A stretch of DNA of 64,000 nt from contig DATBLC010000023.1 in the NCBI GenBank assembly GCA_036555515.1, positions 22,509 to 86,508 on the forward strand, in the 5' to 3' direction. The position numbers were made by a program, and so were the translations under genes. Below are positions 43,810 through 50,690 of this stretch, one piece after another (the stretch's first letter is position 1; each line of letters starts with the position of its first letter). The notes under the pieces were generated by a model that was not told where the DNA came from, ran no database searches, and saw only the letters and a program-made list of their open reading frames with translations. Source of the DNA: DATACQ01 sp036555515 (GTDB lineage Bacteria > Desulfobacterota > Binatia > UBA9968).

Positions 43810-44418
43810 ATGCTGCCCACATTGACTGCCAGGCAAAAAGAGATCTACGACTTCCTGCTGCGCGTGATCCGGGAGAAGGGCTATGCGCCGTCGATTCCCG
43901 AGATCGGCGCCAAGTTTAAGATTGCTTCCACCAACGGCGTCGCCGATCATCTGAAAGCGCTCGAAAGGAAAGGTTATATCCGCCGGATCGGCAAACGCGC
44001 CTTTGAGGTGGCCAACGCTTTGGGTAAAGCAGCCTTGGCGACTACCCGCGAGGTGCCGGTTTTGGGACGGGTCCCCGCCGGCAAACCCTTTCTCAGCGAA
44101 GAAAATATCGAAGGGCTTTTGACACTACCGAGCGATATGGGATCGGGCAAGCTTTTCGCGCTCCAGGTCAAAGGCGACAGCATGACCGGCGCCGGCATCC
44201 TGGACGGCGACCGGGTGATCATCAAGCAGCAGGGCACGGCGGAAAACGGCGAGATCATCTGCGCTTTGATCGAAGGCGAAGCGACCCTTAAGCGGTTCTA
44301 TAAAAAAGGGGGCGTCGTCACGCTTAAAGCGGAGAATGAGAAATATGCTCCAATTACTCTTTCTACTGGGGAGTTCCGCATTATGGGTAAAATAGTGGGA
44401 CTGCTACGGAAATTCTGA
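43810..44418 (+). CDS. lexA: LexA SOS repressor
   Basis: The 202-residue protein has an N-terminal winged helix (TARQKEIYDFLLRVIREKGY, SIPEIGAKF, NGVADHLKALERKGYI) and a C-terminal S24 autoprotease domain. The cleavage site is A90-G91 (GRVPAGKP), the nucleophile is S124 (KGDSM) and the general base is K161 (ATLKRFY). RecA-stimulated self-cleavage should therefore occur. The recognition helix differs from E. coli LexA, in keeping with the unusual operator upstream. An S23 element separates it from imuA and imuB, with which lexA is often co-transcribed in other bacteria. Confidence 0.96.
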   Translation: MLPTLTARQKEIYDFLLRVIREKGYAPSIPEIGAKFKIASTNGVADHLKALERKGYIRRIGKRAFEVANALGKAALATTREVPVLGRVPAGKPFLSEENIEGLLTLPSDMGSGKLFALQVKGDSMTGAGILDGDRVIIKQQGTAENGEIICALIEGEATLKRFYKKGGVVTLKAENEKYAPITLSTGEFRIMGKIVGLLRKF

Positions 44419-44423
44419 AGACA

Positions 44424-45025
44424 GTTCAAATCGTTCAAGTCGTTCAAAACGTTCAAGTCGTTTAGGAGGAAAAATGCAGGTGGAAAACTTTGAAGATTTG
44501 GAAATCTGGAAAGATGCCCGAGCTTTAACGCGGGCAATCTATCAACTGACAAGAGATCCGAAATTCTCAAAGGATTTTGGACTGCGAGATCAAATTCGGC
44601 GGGCAGCGGTATCGATAATGTCAAACATCGCTGAGGGATTCGAACGTGAAGGCAATCAAGAGTTTATCCAGTTTCTTTACATTGCGAAAGCATCGTGCGG
44701 GGAAGTGCGCTCGCATCTTTACGTGGCAGTCGATCAATCCTATATAGCGCAAAAAGATTGCGAAGAACTGACAAAATCTTTCAGACGCCTGTCGATTATG
44801 ATCAGCAACTTGATTGACTATCTAAAACACAGCGGAATGAAAGGGGCAAAATTCAATAGTTCAAGTAATAGTTTAAATCGTTCAAGTAGTTCAAGCCGTC
44901 CCGAGGCGGTTTAAGTTTTAACTGTTAAACGAAGTTTGAAACTGAACGTCTCGAACGATTAGAACGATTCCCTTTTTAACCTCCGAAACGTTTTGAACGG
45001 CTTGAACGTTTTGAACGCTTTGAAC
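44424..45025 (+). mobile_element. IVS-like S23 element 1: S23 gene between inverted GTTCAA arrays
   Basis: A 46-bp left arm (44424-44469: GTTCAAATC, GTTCAAGTC, GTTCAAAAC, GTTCAAGTC, GTTTAGGAGG) and a 46-bp right arm (44980-45025) are reverse complements at 38 of 46 positions. They enclose the S23-family gene. RNA from this segment would form a long stem with the gene in the loop, as in 23S rRNA intervening sequences. More nonamers lie just inside the right arm (44851-44965). No target-site duplication is obvious. Mobility is inferred from the repeated arrangement. Confidence 0.6.
44474..44914 (+). CDS. Four-helix-bundle protein of the S23/23S rRNA-intervening-sequence family
   Basis: The 146-residue protein belongs to the S23/IVS four-helix-bundle family: FEDLEIWKDARALTRAIYQL at the start, then RRAAVSIMSNIAEGFERE, QFIYIAKASCGE-like QFLYIAKASCGEVRSHLYVA, and SNLIDYLKHSGMKG. 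Family members are encoded in intervening sequences of 23S rRNA and as free genes; their function is not settled. The ribosome binding site TAGGAGG is part of the last nonamer of the left arm. After GMKGAKF the reading frame runs into nonamer repeats that add about 19 Ser/Asn-rich residues, absent in the paralogue at 47237. Confidence 0.88.
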   Translation: MQVENFEDLEIWKDARALTRAIYQLTRDPKFSKDFGLRDQIRRAAVSIMSNIAEGFEREGNQEFIQFLYIAKASCGEVRSHLYVAVDQSYIAQKDCEELTKSFRRLSIMISNLIDYLKHSGMKGAKFNSSSNSLNRSSSSSRPEAV

Positions 45026-45036
45026 GACAGTCAGAT

Positions 45037-45636
45037 ATGAATGTTTCTCCCGCGCAAAAATTCAGACACGATATTGCCCAGCCGTCCCTGTGGACTCTCT
45101 CGGAGGTCGCCGGCCGCTTCGTGGAGATTTCGGCGGCGTCGGCCGCGGCCTCGCTGACACTGGCCTTCGGCCTGGTGCGGCAAGCTCAGGAGCGAGGCGA
45201 GCCGGTGGGCTGGGTCACCGGAATGGAGAGCGCTTTTTATCCGCCCGATGCGGCCCAGGGTGGAACCGATCTGGCGGCGCTGGTGGTGGTCCGGCTCGGC
45301 GCCGCAGAAAATATCGCCCGCGCCGGCGAAAAGCTTTTGCGCTCTGGCGGCTTCGGCTTGATCGTGCTCGATCTCGGCGGCGCCGATATTCCCATGCCGC
45401 TGCAGAGTCGCTTGACCGGGCTCGCGCATCATCATCATACGGCGCTGGTTTGCCTGACGGAAAAAGAACGGAAAGCTTTTTCGCTCGGCTCGCTGGTCTC
45501 GCTCAGGGCCCATGCGGAAAAAAAACGGGCCTTGGAAAATCGCTTCGCCTGCACGCTTCAGGTGCTCAAAGATAAACGGCGGGGGCCGACGTGGAAACAT
45601 GAAGAACTCTACTTCGGGCCGGCTGGCCTGTGTTGA
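45037..45636 (+). CDS. imuA: ImuA-like (RecA/SulA-like) SOS mutagenesis protein
   Basis: The 199-residue protein is a degenerate RecA-like domain without a Walker A motif. VGWVTGMESAFYPPDAAQGG matches the 'D...G.D' strand region of ImuA proteins, and LVVVRLGAAENIARAGEKLL and FGLIVLDLGGADIPM follow. Together with ImuB and usually DnaE2 it forms an SOS-induced translesion mutasome. It overlaps imuB by 38 bp. The upstream S23 element replaces the usual direct contact with lexA. No LexA-type palindrome is found right before its ATG, so expression may depend on read-through from the lexA promoter. Confidence 0.8.
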   Translation: MNVSPAQKFRHDIAQPSLWTLSEVAGRFVEISAASAAASLTLAFGLVRQAQERGEPVGWVTGMESAFYPPDAAQGGTDLAALVVVRLGAAENIARAGEKLLRSGGFGLIVLDLGGADIPMPLQSRLTGLAHHHHTALVCLTEKERKAFSLGSLVSLRAHAEKKRALENRFACTLQVLKDKRRGPTWKHEELYFGPAGLC

Positions 45637-47134
45637 TTTGCCGGCCTTTCCGCTGCAGCTTCTGCTCAAACGCCATCCCGAATGGACCGCCCAGCCCGCG
45701 GCCGTAGTCGCCGAGGATAAGCCGCAGGGGGTGGTTCTCTGGGTCAATGAGCGAGCGCGGCAATCGGGCGTGCTGCCGGGCCTGCGCTATGCCGCGGCGC
45801 TTTCTCTGACTTCCGGGCTGCGTGCCGGTGAAATTGCGCCCAAAGAAATCGCGCAATCGGTCACTGAGCTGACCCGCCGGCTCATGGGCTTTTCGCCCGA
45901 AGTCGAGCCTTGCGCCAGCGAGCCCGGAGTCTTCTGGCTCAACGGTGCGGGGTTGAGTCGTCTCTACTCTTCGCCGCGCCATTGGGCTCATGCCATTCGT
46001 CGAGAGATAGAAACGCAGAGCCTCGCGGCCAGCGTCGTCGTCGGTTTCACCCGCTTCGGCACCTATGCCACGGCCAAAGTCCAAAGGGATATCACGATTT
46101 TTTGCGATCCCGCCGAGGAACGGAGCGCCGCGGAAAAAATCCCGCTGGTCCGCTTGCATATCGATCCGCGTTTTCGCGACGCGCTTTTCAAGCTCGGCAT
46201 CAAAACCGTCGGTGCCTTGCTTTCTTTGCCGCCGGGGGGATTGCGCGAGCGCTTCGGCGCCGAGGCTTATCGCCTGCATCAAATGGCCGCCGGCGAGCTG
46301 TGGGCGCCCCTCGATCCACGTAAGTTCGAAGAACCGGTAGCGCAAAGGCGCATCCTCGACGATCCGGAAAGCGATGCTACACGGCTGCTTTTTCTGATTA
46401 AGCAAATGCTCCATCCGATGCTGGCGGCGCTCGCCGCTCGCGCTCAAGCACTGGCGGCGCTTTGGCTTTCGTTTCTTATCGACAAGAATGGCTGGCTCAA
46501 AGAGCAGGTTCGTCCGGCAACGCCGACCTTGGCGGAAGCGCAAATCATCGACCTAGTGCGCCTGCGCCTGGAGTCGCTGAAATTTTCCGCCGGTGCCATG
46601 GAGATTGAGTTAAAAGCAGAGGCCTGCGTTGCGACCCGGGAACAGCTGCGCCTGTTTAACGAAGGGCCAGCACGCGATCTCGACGCCGCCAACCGCGCGC
46701 TGGCGCGCCTGCGCGCCGAGTTCGGCGACCAAGCCGTCGTGCGCGCAACGCTGAAAGACGGCCATCTGCCCGAAGCACGCTTCGCCTGGGAGCCTCTCGA
46801 CCGCATCAAGCTCCCCCGCAACGATTTGAACAACTTGAACGGCTTGAACGATTTGAACCGCCCGGCTGCTAAAGTGTTGGTGCGCCGGATTGCCGCCAAA
46901 CCGATTTTGCTCCCCGGCGGACCCTATCACACGCACGAGGACGGCTGGCTCATTTTGGGTCCCAAGTACGGCACCGTCGACCGGCTAACCGGCCCCTATG
47001 TTTTCTCTGGCGGCTGGTGGCGCAAAGAAATCCAGCGCGAATACTACTACGCCGAAACCCGCCGCGGCGATATTTTGTGGCTCTACTACGACCGGATGAG
47101 AAGAAGATGGTTTCTTCAAGGCGCCGTCGAATGA
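45599..47134 (+). CDS. imuB: ImuB-like Y-family DNA polymerase homologue
   Basis: The 511-residue protein starts CVDLPAFPLQLLLKRHPEW, the ImuB version of the Y-polymerase N-terminus in which catalytic acidic residues are mostly lost. Palm/finger and helix-hairpin-helix regions (FKLGIKTVGALLSLPPGGLR) and a little-finger domain follow. ImuB normally bridges DnaE2 and the beta clamp. A GTTCAA-family array is inserted in frame at 46820-46859 and encodes the tripeptide series NDLNNLNGLNDLNR. The C-terminus (GGWWRKEIQREYYYAETRRG) is conserved in ImuB. No dnaE2 follows. The frame is open from 45512 but the ATG at 45599 fits the fold start. Confidence 0.85.
   Translation: MKNSTSGRLACVDLPAFPLQLLLKRHPEWTAQPAAVVAEDKPQGVVLWVNERARQSGVLPGLRYAAALSLTSGLRAGEIAPKEIAQSVTELTRRLMGFSPEVEPCASEPGVFWLNGAGLSRLYSSPRHWAHAIRREIETQSLAASVVVGFTRFGTYATAKVQRDITIFCDPAEERSAAEKIPLVRLHIDPRFRDALFKLGIKTVGALLSLPPGGLRERFGAEAYRLHQMAAGELWAPLDPRKFEEPVAQRRILDDPESDATRLLFLIKQMLHPMLAALAARAQALAALWLSFLIDKNGWLKEQVRPATPTLAEAQIIDLVRLRLESLKFSAGAMEIELKAEACVATREQLRLFNEGPARDLDAANRALARLRAEFGDQAVVRATLKDGHLPEARFAWEPLDRIKLPRNDLNNLNGLNDLNRPAAKVLVRRIAAKPILLPGGPYHTHEDGWLILGPKYGTVDRLTGPYVFSGGWWRKEIQREYYYAETRRGDILWLYYDRMRRRWFLQGAVE
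46820..46859. repeat. GTTCAA-family array inside the imuB reading frame
   Basis: Four 9-base units in reverse-complement form (AACGATTTG, AACAACTTG, AACGGCTTG, AACGATTTG) are read as Asn-x-Leu triplets. The period of nine keeps the frame open. It is the only copy of the family clearly inside the core of a conserved gene. Confidence 0.85.
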
Positions 47135-47141
47135 CGGCGCC
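47120..47141 (+). terminator. Hairpin at the imuB stop codon
   Basis: Perfect 9-bp arms GGCGCCGTC and GACGGCGCC flank the loop GAAT and contain the imuB TGA stop (47132-47134). No T-tract follows; GTTCAA-type repeats start right after. It may mark the end of the imuAB transcript. Confidence 0.55.
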
Positions 47142-47149
47142 GTTCAAAA

Positions 47150-47741
47150 GTTCAACCGTTCAAGGTTCAACGAATGTAACGTATTCAATGTTTTCATTTT
47201 CAACGAGCACCAAATAAACACAACTGGAGGTCAATCATGCCTGTGAAACAATTTGAGGATCTAGAGGTTTGGAGAGACGCTCGCCGGTTAACTCAAGCCA
47301 TCTACCGTCTCACTAAAGCAGAGAAATTCTCGAAGGATTATGCTCTTCGGGATCAAATTCAACGAGCCACGATCTCCATTATGTCCAACATCGCAGAGGG
47401 TTTCGAACGCGGCGGCAATCAAGAGTTCTGCCAGTTTCTTTATATCGCCAAGGGCTCGTGTGGTGAAGTACGCTCGCAGCTTTACATAGCTCTCGATCAG
47501 AGCTACGTATCGCGCAATGAACTCGACCAGCTAACGGACTCTTATAAACGTCTATCGAGCATGATCAGCAATTTCATTGCTTATCTGAAGAATAGCGGCA
47601 TGAAAGGTGAAAAATTCAAAAAACCAGAATGATCGTATTTGCACAGCTACGCACGATGACGTGAGCGCGATTTTGACCAATGACTTCGAATCGTTGAACC
47701 GTGCGGTTTTTCTTCGAACGTTGAACGTTGAACGGTTGAAC
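47150..47741 (+). mobile_element. IVS-like S23 element 2: S23 gene between inverted GTTCAA arms
   Basis: The left arm (47150-47172) and the right arm (47719-47741, CGTTGAACGTTGAACGGTTG plus AAC) are reverse complements at 22 of 23 positions, and enclose the second S23 gene. Further GTTCAA units extend outward on both sides (from 47141; to about 47748). The right boundary abuts a truncated higA. The arrangement repeats element 1 with different arm sequences, so the two are not a recent tandem copy. Confidence 0.6.
47237..47632 (+). CDS. Four-helix-bundle protein of the S23/23S rRNA-intervening-sequence family (second copy)
   Basis: The 131-residue protein is a clear paralogue of the one at 44474, by eye about 70% identical: FEDLEVWRDARRLTQAIYRL, QRATISIMSNIAEGFERG, QFLYIAKGSCGEVRSQLYIA, SNFIAYLKNSGMKGEKF. 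It stops shortly after GMKG and lacks the repeat-encoded tail of copy 1. GGAGG precedes the ATG. Its function is unknown. Relatives also include Avd of diversity-generating retroelements, but there is no reverse transcriptase or template repeat here. It takes the place where dnaE2 is usually found after imuB. Confidence 0.88.
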   Translation: MPVKQFEDLEVWRDARRLTQAIYRLTKAEKFSKDYALRDQIQRATISIMSNIAEGFERGGNQEFCQFLYIAKGSCGEVRSQLYIALDQSYVSRNELDQLTDSYKRLSSMISNFIAYLKNSGMKGEKFKKPE

Positions 47742-47759
47742 CGTTGAACACAGGTTTTC

Positions 47760-47981
47760 GTGCAAGTCTCGCCGCGACGCATCTACGAGATCGTTCAAGG
47801 CCAACGCCCCATTACCCAGGAACTTGCGCTCCGTCTCGCGCATTACTTTGGTGTGTCAAAACGTTTCTGGCTCGATCTGCAAGCGCGGTACGATGTGCAG
47901 CTCGAGCAAGAGACAAAGTCCGCCAAGGTAATCGATCTGGCCAGAACGAAAAAGTCTAAAGTCTCGCCTTCACTGGTTTGA
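47760..47981 (+). pseudogene. N-terminally truncated HigA-type antitoxin
   Basis: The remaining 73 residues correspond to the middle and end of HigA/VapI-type antitoxins: RRIYEIVQGQRPITQELALR (HTH second half) and LAHYFGVSKRFWLDLQARYDV, which is nearly diagnostic. The usual first ~30 residues (MHPGEIL-type start and first helices) are missing. A GTG at 47760 could start translation, but only after the HTH has been cut. A stop codon lies five codons upstream in frame. No HigB toxin gene is present. The truncation point is 12 bp from the GTTGAAC repeat array, so the array or element 2 probably destroyed the gene. Confidence 0.7.
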
Positions 47982-48161
47982 AGGAGTGAGTGTTTTGAAC
48001 CGACGAAACCATGCAACTTCATTGAAACTTGACCGTTGCGATTAAGTTTGGCTAAACCTACGCGATGAAGTCCTACACGATTAGAACAGTTGGACCTATT
48101 GAAACGGCTGCAACGATCTTTCGTTAGACCTTGAACGGTGTTGACAACGGGAGGAAACAAC

Positions 48162-49226
48162 ATGGAAAGCGCCAAAATATATCCACTGAACAGAAATCGC
48201 TTCGAGGGCAAGGCAGCGGCCAATGCTCCGGCAACGCCTCCGAAACCCAAGCTGCTCGATCAAGTCCGCCAGGCGATCCGCGCACGCCAGTACAGCCCAA
48301 GGACTGAGGAAGCCTATGTCCACTGGATCAAACGTTTCATCTTCTTCCACAACAAACGTCACCCGGCTGAGATGAGTGAGGTGGAGATTGCCGCGTTTTT
48401 GTCCAGCTTGGCGTCTGAGTCTCGTGTCAGCGCTTCAACTCAGAACCAGGCCTTCAATGCCTTGCTGTTTCTTTACCAGCAAGTGCTGCAGAAAAAGATT
48501 GGTCTGATCGAAGGAGTCGTTCGGGCCAAAAGACCCAGCCGCTTACCGGTTGTGCTTACAAAAGATGAAGTGGGGCGGTTGCTGGATCATCTGAAGGGTG
48601 CTCCATGGCTAATGGCGATGCTTTTGTATGGTGCTGGGCTCAGGCTCATGGAATGTTGCCGCTTGAGAGTCAAGGACATTGACTTCAGTAAAAATCAAAT
48701 TGTCGTTCGGGCCGGCAAAGGCAACAAGGATCGCTACACAATGCTCCCGACTGCTGCGAAGGACCCACTCCTCCGACACTTCCAGGCCGTCAAGCGCCAG
48801 CATGAGGAGGACTTGAGGCAGGGCTTGGGTCACGTCAGCCTGCCGCACGCCTTGGAGCGCAAGTATCCGAATGCCAGCAAAGAGTGGGGATGGCAGTGGG
48901 TGTTCCCGGCAACCAGCCATTACACCGACAGGGTAACAGGAGAAAAACGCAGGCATCATCTCCACGAATCGGTTCTTCAGAAGGCCGTCAAAGATGCAAG
49001 GCTAAAGGCTGGCATCGCGAAGCCAGCCGGCCCGCACACCATGCGTCATTCTTTTGCAACCCATTTACTGGAAGACGGCTACGATATCCGCACGGTTCAG
49101 GAGTTGCTCGGACACACCGACGTCACGACAACCATGATTTACACCCACGTCTTGAACCGTGGCGGGAGAGGAGTCCGAAGCCCGGTGGACGGACTCGCCA
49201 TCAGCGTCCCTCCTGGTCGGCCATAA
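48162..49226 (+). CDS. intI: Integron integrase IntI
   Basis: The 354-residue tyrosine recombinase has the full catalytic set: R161 (GAGLRLMECC), K186 region (RAGKGNKD), H292/R295 (PHTMRHSFATH), H318 (LLGHTD) and Y327 (IYTHV). The insert LERKYPNASKEWGWQWVFP (residues 231-249) is the integron-integrase-specific patch that separates IntI from XerC/D and contacts folded attC. An N-terminal extension of ~30 residues precedes the SAM-like domain. GGGAGG before the ATG at 48162 favours this start over a TTG at 48138. The gene points toward the cassette array, the reverse of class 1 integrons. No LexA-type palindrome is visible upstream. Confidence 0.94.
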   Translation: MESAKIYPLNRNRFEGKAAANAPATPPKPKLLDQVRQAIRARQYSPRTEEAYVHWIKRFIFFHNKRHPAEMSEVEIAAFLSSLASESRVSASTQNQAFNALLFLYQQVLQKKIGLIEGVVRAKRPSRLPVVLTKDEVGRLLDHLKGAPWLMAMLLYGAGLRLMECCRLRVKDIDFSKNQIVVRAGKGNKDRYTMLPTAAKDPLLRHFQAVKRQHEEDLRQGLGHVSLPHALERKYPNASKEWGWQWVFPATSHYTDRVTGEKRRHHLHESVLQKAVKDARLKAGIAKPAGPHTMRHSFATHLLEDGYDIRTVQELLGHTDVTTTMIYTHVLNRGGRGVRSPVDGLAISVPPGRP

Positions 49227-49256
49227 TGGAATCATACAGGTCAGCCATAATGGGAT
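49215..49256. repeat. Two 18-bp direct repeats at the intI 3' end
   Basis: GGTCGGCCATAATGGAAT (49215-49232) and GGTCAGCCATAATGGGAT (49239-49256) are repeated with a 24-bp period and two mismatches. They overlap the last codons of intI and border the terminator. Some attI sites contain direct integrase-binding repeats, so these may be part of the recombination site, though they lie ~140 bp from the core. Confidence 0.6.
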
Positions 49257-49257
49257 T

Positions 49258-49282
49258 AGGCCGACCATACGGTCGGCCTTTT
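49258..49282 (+). terminator. Rho-independent terminator of intI
   Basis: Nine-base arms AGGCCGACC (49258-49266) and GGTCGGCCT (49271-49279) around ATAC are followed by TTTT. It separates integrase transcription from the cassette array. Confidence 0.85.
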
Positions 49283-49308
49283 GCAGCGGCAAACGATATT
49301 TAAAATCC

Positions 49309-49337
49309 TTGACACCTGCTTGGAAAGCGGAGAGAAT
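49309..49337 (+). promoter_or_regulatory. Candidate cassette promoter (Pc) of the integron
   Basis: TTGACA (49309-49314), a 17-bp spacer and GAGAAT (49332-49337, four of six matches to the -10 consensus) point toward the cassettes. It lies between the intI terminator and the attI-like core, the place expected for a Pc in this inverted layout. A TATACT at 49383-49388 is a second -10-like sequence without a good -35. Confidence 0.5.
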
Positions 49338-49393
49338 CCGCGCAATCGGGTCGCAACCTGAGGACCGTGATATGCTGGTCAGTATACTCAATG

Positions 49394-49400
49394 GTTAGGC
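49394..49400 (+). other. attI-like core site GTTAGGC of the integron
   Basis: GTTAGGC fits the GTTRRRY crossover consensus. It lies 168 bp after intI and 15 bp before the first cassette gene. No paired left core with complementary arms is found upstream, unlike the eight attC sites, so it is better read as attI than attC. The outer limits of attI cannot be set. Confidence 0.65.
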
Positions 49401-49415
49401 GTAAAGGAGGAATGT

Positions 49416-50201
49416 ATGCGAAAAGAGTTTCTGATGCTCACCTTCATGCCAATCGTGGGGCTCGCACTGGCAGCGATGGTGACGCCAGCCGCGACCGACG
49501 TGGCGACGGCACAGGGCGGCAACATCGATCAGGCAACCCTGGTGGAGCCGAACCCGAAAACTCTGCAAGTTAGCACGGAGGAACTTCGGCGCATCCTGGC
49601 CGACGGCAGCGCTATCGTCCTGGATACCCGGAGCCGCGCGCAATTCGTGGCCGGCCACATTCCGGGCGCGCGGAACATTGACGCTCCACCGTCCGAGTCT
49701 GTCGCCGCGGTCGAGCGTTTGGTGAGCGGGGACAAGAGCAAGCCGCTGGTGCTCTACTGCAACGGTCCATTCTGCCAAGCTAGCAGGCAGCTTGGTGAGC
49801 AACTTGTCAGCGCCGGGTTCGCCAACGTGCGCCGATACCAACTTGGTATTCCCATTTGGCGTGCACTCGGTGGGCCGACCGAGATCGAGTTGGAAGGGAT
49901 ACTCCGCATCTTCAAGGTCGACCAGACGGCCGTATTCTTCGATGCTCGGTCCGCCGAGGAATTCTCTAAGGGAAGTCTTCCGGGGACACACAACGTCCCG
50001 ACCGACAAACTCGCATCGGGCGGGCTATCGAAAGCGGCTGCGGGACTACTGCCAACAAAGGATTTTAATACACGCATCGTGCTGTTTGGACGCGATTTTG
50101 CTCAAGCGCGCGCTCTCGCCGACGCGTTCAGCAAGAGTCCCTGGCACAACGTCAATTACTTCCCCGGCACCTTCGAGACTCTGAGGGCAGCGATCAAATA
50201 A
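49416..50201 (+). CDS. Exported tandem rhodanese-domain protein (first cassette)
   Basis: The 261-residue protein has a signal peptide (TFMPIVGLALAAMVTPAATD) and two rhodanese domains. The first shows VLDTRSRAQFVAGHIPGARN and the active loop LVLYCNGPFCQAS, with a catalytic Cys. The second shows VFFDARSAEEFSKGSLPGTHN but has LFGRDFAQAR where the Cys loop should be, so it is probably inactive. It may transfer sulfur or bind ligands in the periplasm. AAAGGAGG lies five bases before the ATG, which is 15 bp after the attI-like core. The cassette ends with attC1. Confidence 0.88.
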   Translation: MRKEFLMLTFMPIVGLALAAMVTPAATDVATAQGGNIDQATLVEPNPKTLQVSTEELRRILADGSAIVLDTRSRAQFVAGHIPGARNIDAPPSESVAAVERLVSGDKSKPLVLYCNGPFCQASRQLGEQLVSAGFANVRRYQLGIPIWRALGGPTEIELEGILRIFKVDQTAVFFDARSAEEFSKGSLPGTHNVPTDKLASGGLSKAAAGLLPTKDFNTRIVLFGRDFAQARALADAFSKSPWHNVNYFPGTFETLRAAIK

Positions 50202-50251
50202 GAGAAGTTCGTGAACAGCATTGTACAAAAAACAGGGCCGTATGTTGTCAC

Positions 50252-50312
50252 GCCTAACAATTGGGTTGAGAAGGACGCGGCGGCCCGCGCCTCTCACCCA
50301 AAACGTTAACCC
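50252..50312 (+). other. attC1
   Basis: The left core GCCTAAC (50252-50258) and right core GTTAACC (50305-50311) enclose the arms TTGGGTTGAG and CTCACCCAA, which pair with one unpaired T on the left arm (the extrahelical base typical of attC). The variable centre is GC-rich. It terminates the rhodanese cassette. Confidence 0.85.
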
Positions 50313-50690
50313 TACGATGGAACTGATTCTCCTTCTGATCGATCCGAAATAACTGCCACCATCTGCTGGCCGCTTCTAGTCTTCTTGTTGAGCGGCGTAC
50401 GATTCATTGTCCCCTCGGACGCATTAATTTTGGGTAAACACCTCGTGCCGAACCCTAGTTGGACAAAAGCTTTGACATAAAGCAGCAAAGCAAGTTGTAA
50501 GACCCGTTTGACAGAATGTCCTTAAGAGGGATACTGCTGAGTCAAACGTGTTCTCCCTGTGAACGATATTAGTGGATCAACCGGGCTGTTTAAACGCGGT
50601 ATAGACTGATCTCAAGAACGCCTGCGCAAAAAGGCCCCTCTGCTCGCCACGGCGTAGCGGCGGAGCGTTGAACGGGCTATCCGTCGGAAC
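50313..50690 (+). promoter_or_regulatory. 378-bp gene-free region with candidate promoter for the FecR-TPR-barrel gene
   Basis: No ORF is credible here. The first ~25 bases after attC1 (CCTACGATGGAACTGATTCTCC) resemble the left end of the recombinase unit that follows attC2. A promoter-like pair TTGACA (50508-50513) and GATACT (50530-50535), spacer 16 bp, faces the large gene at 50691; a second TTGACA is at 50472. The remainder shows nothing I can name. Confidence 0.4.

Noticed and set aside
44474..47632. S23-family genes as Avd proteins of a diversity-generating retroelement
   Set aside because: No reverse transcriptase, template repeat or variable repeat was found in the window.
48123..48129. 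GTTAGAC heptamer upstream of intI as an alternative attI or attC core
   Set aside because: It fits GTTRRRY, but no complementary arms or paired left core of normal spacing were found, and no cassette lies on that side. It stays a weak alternative.
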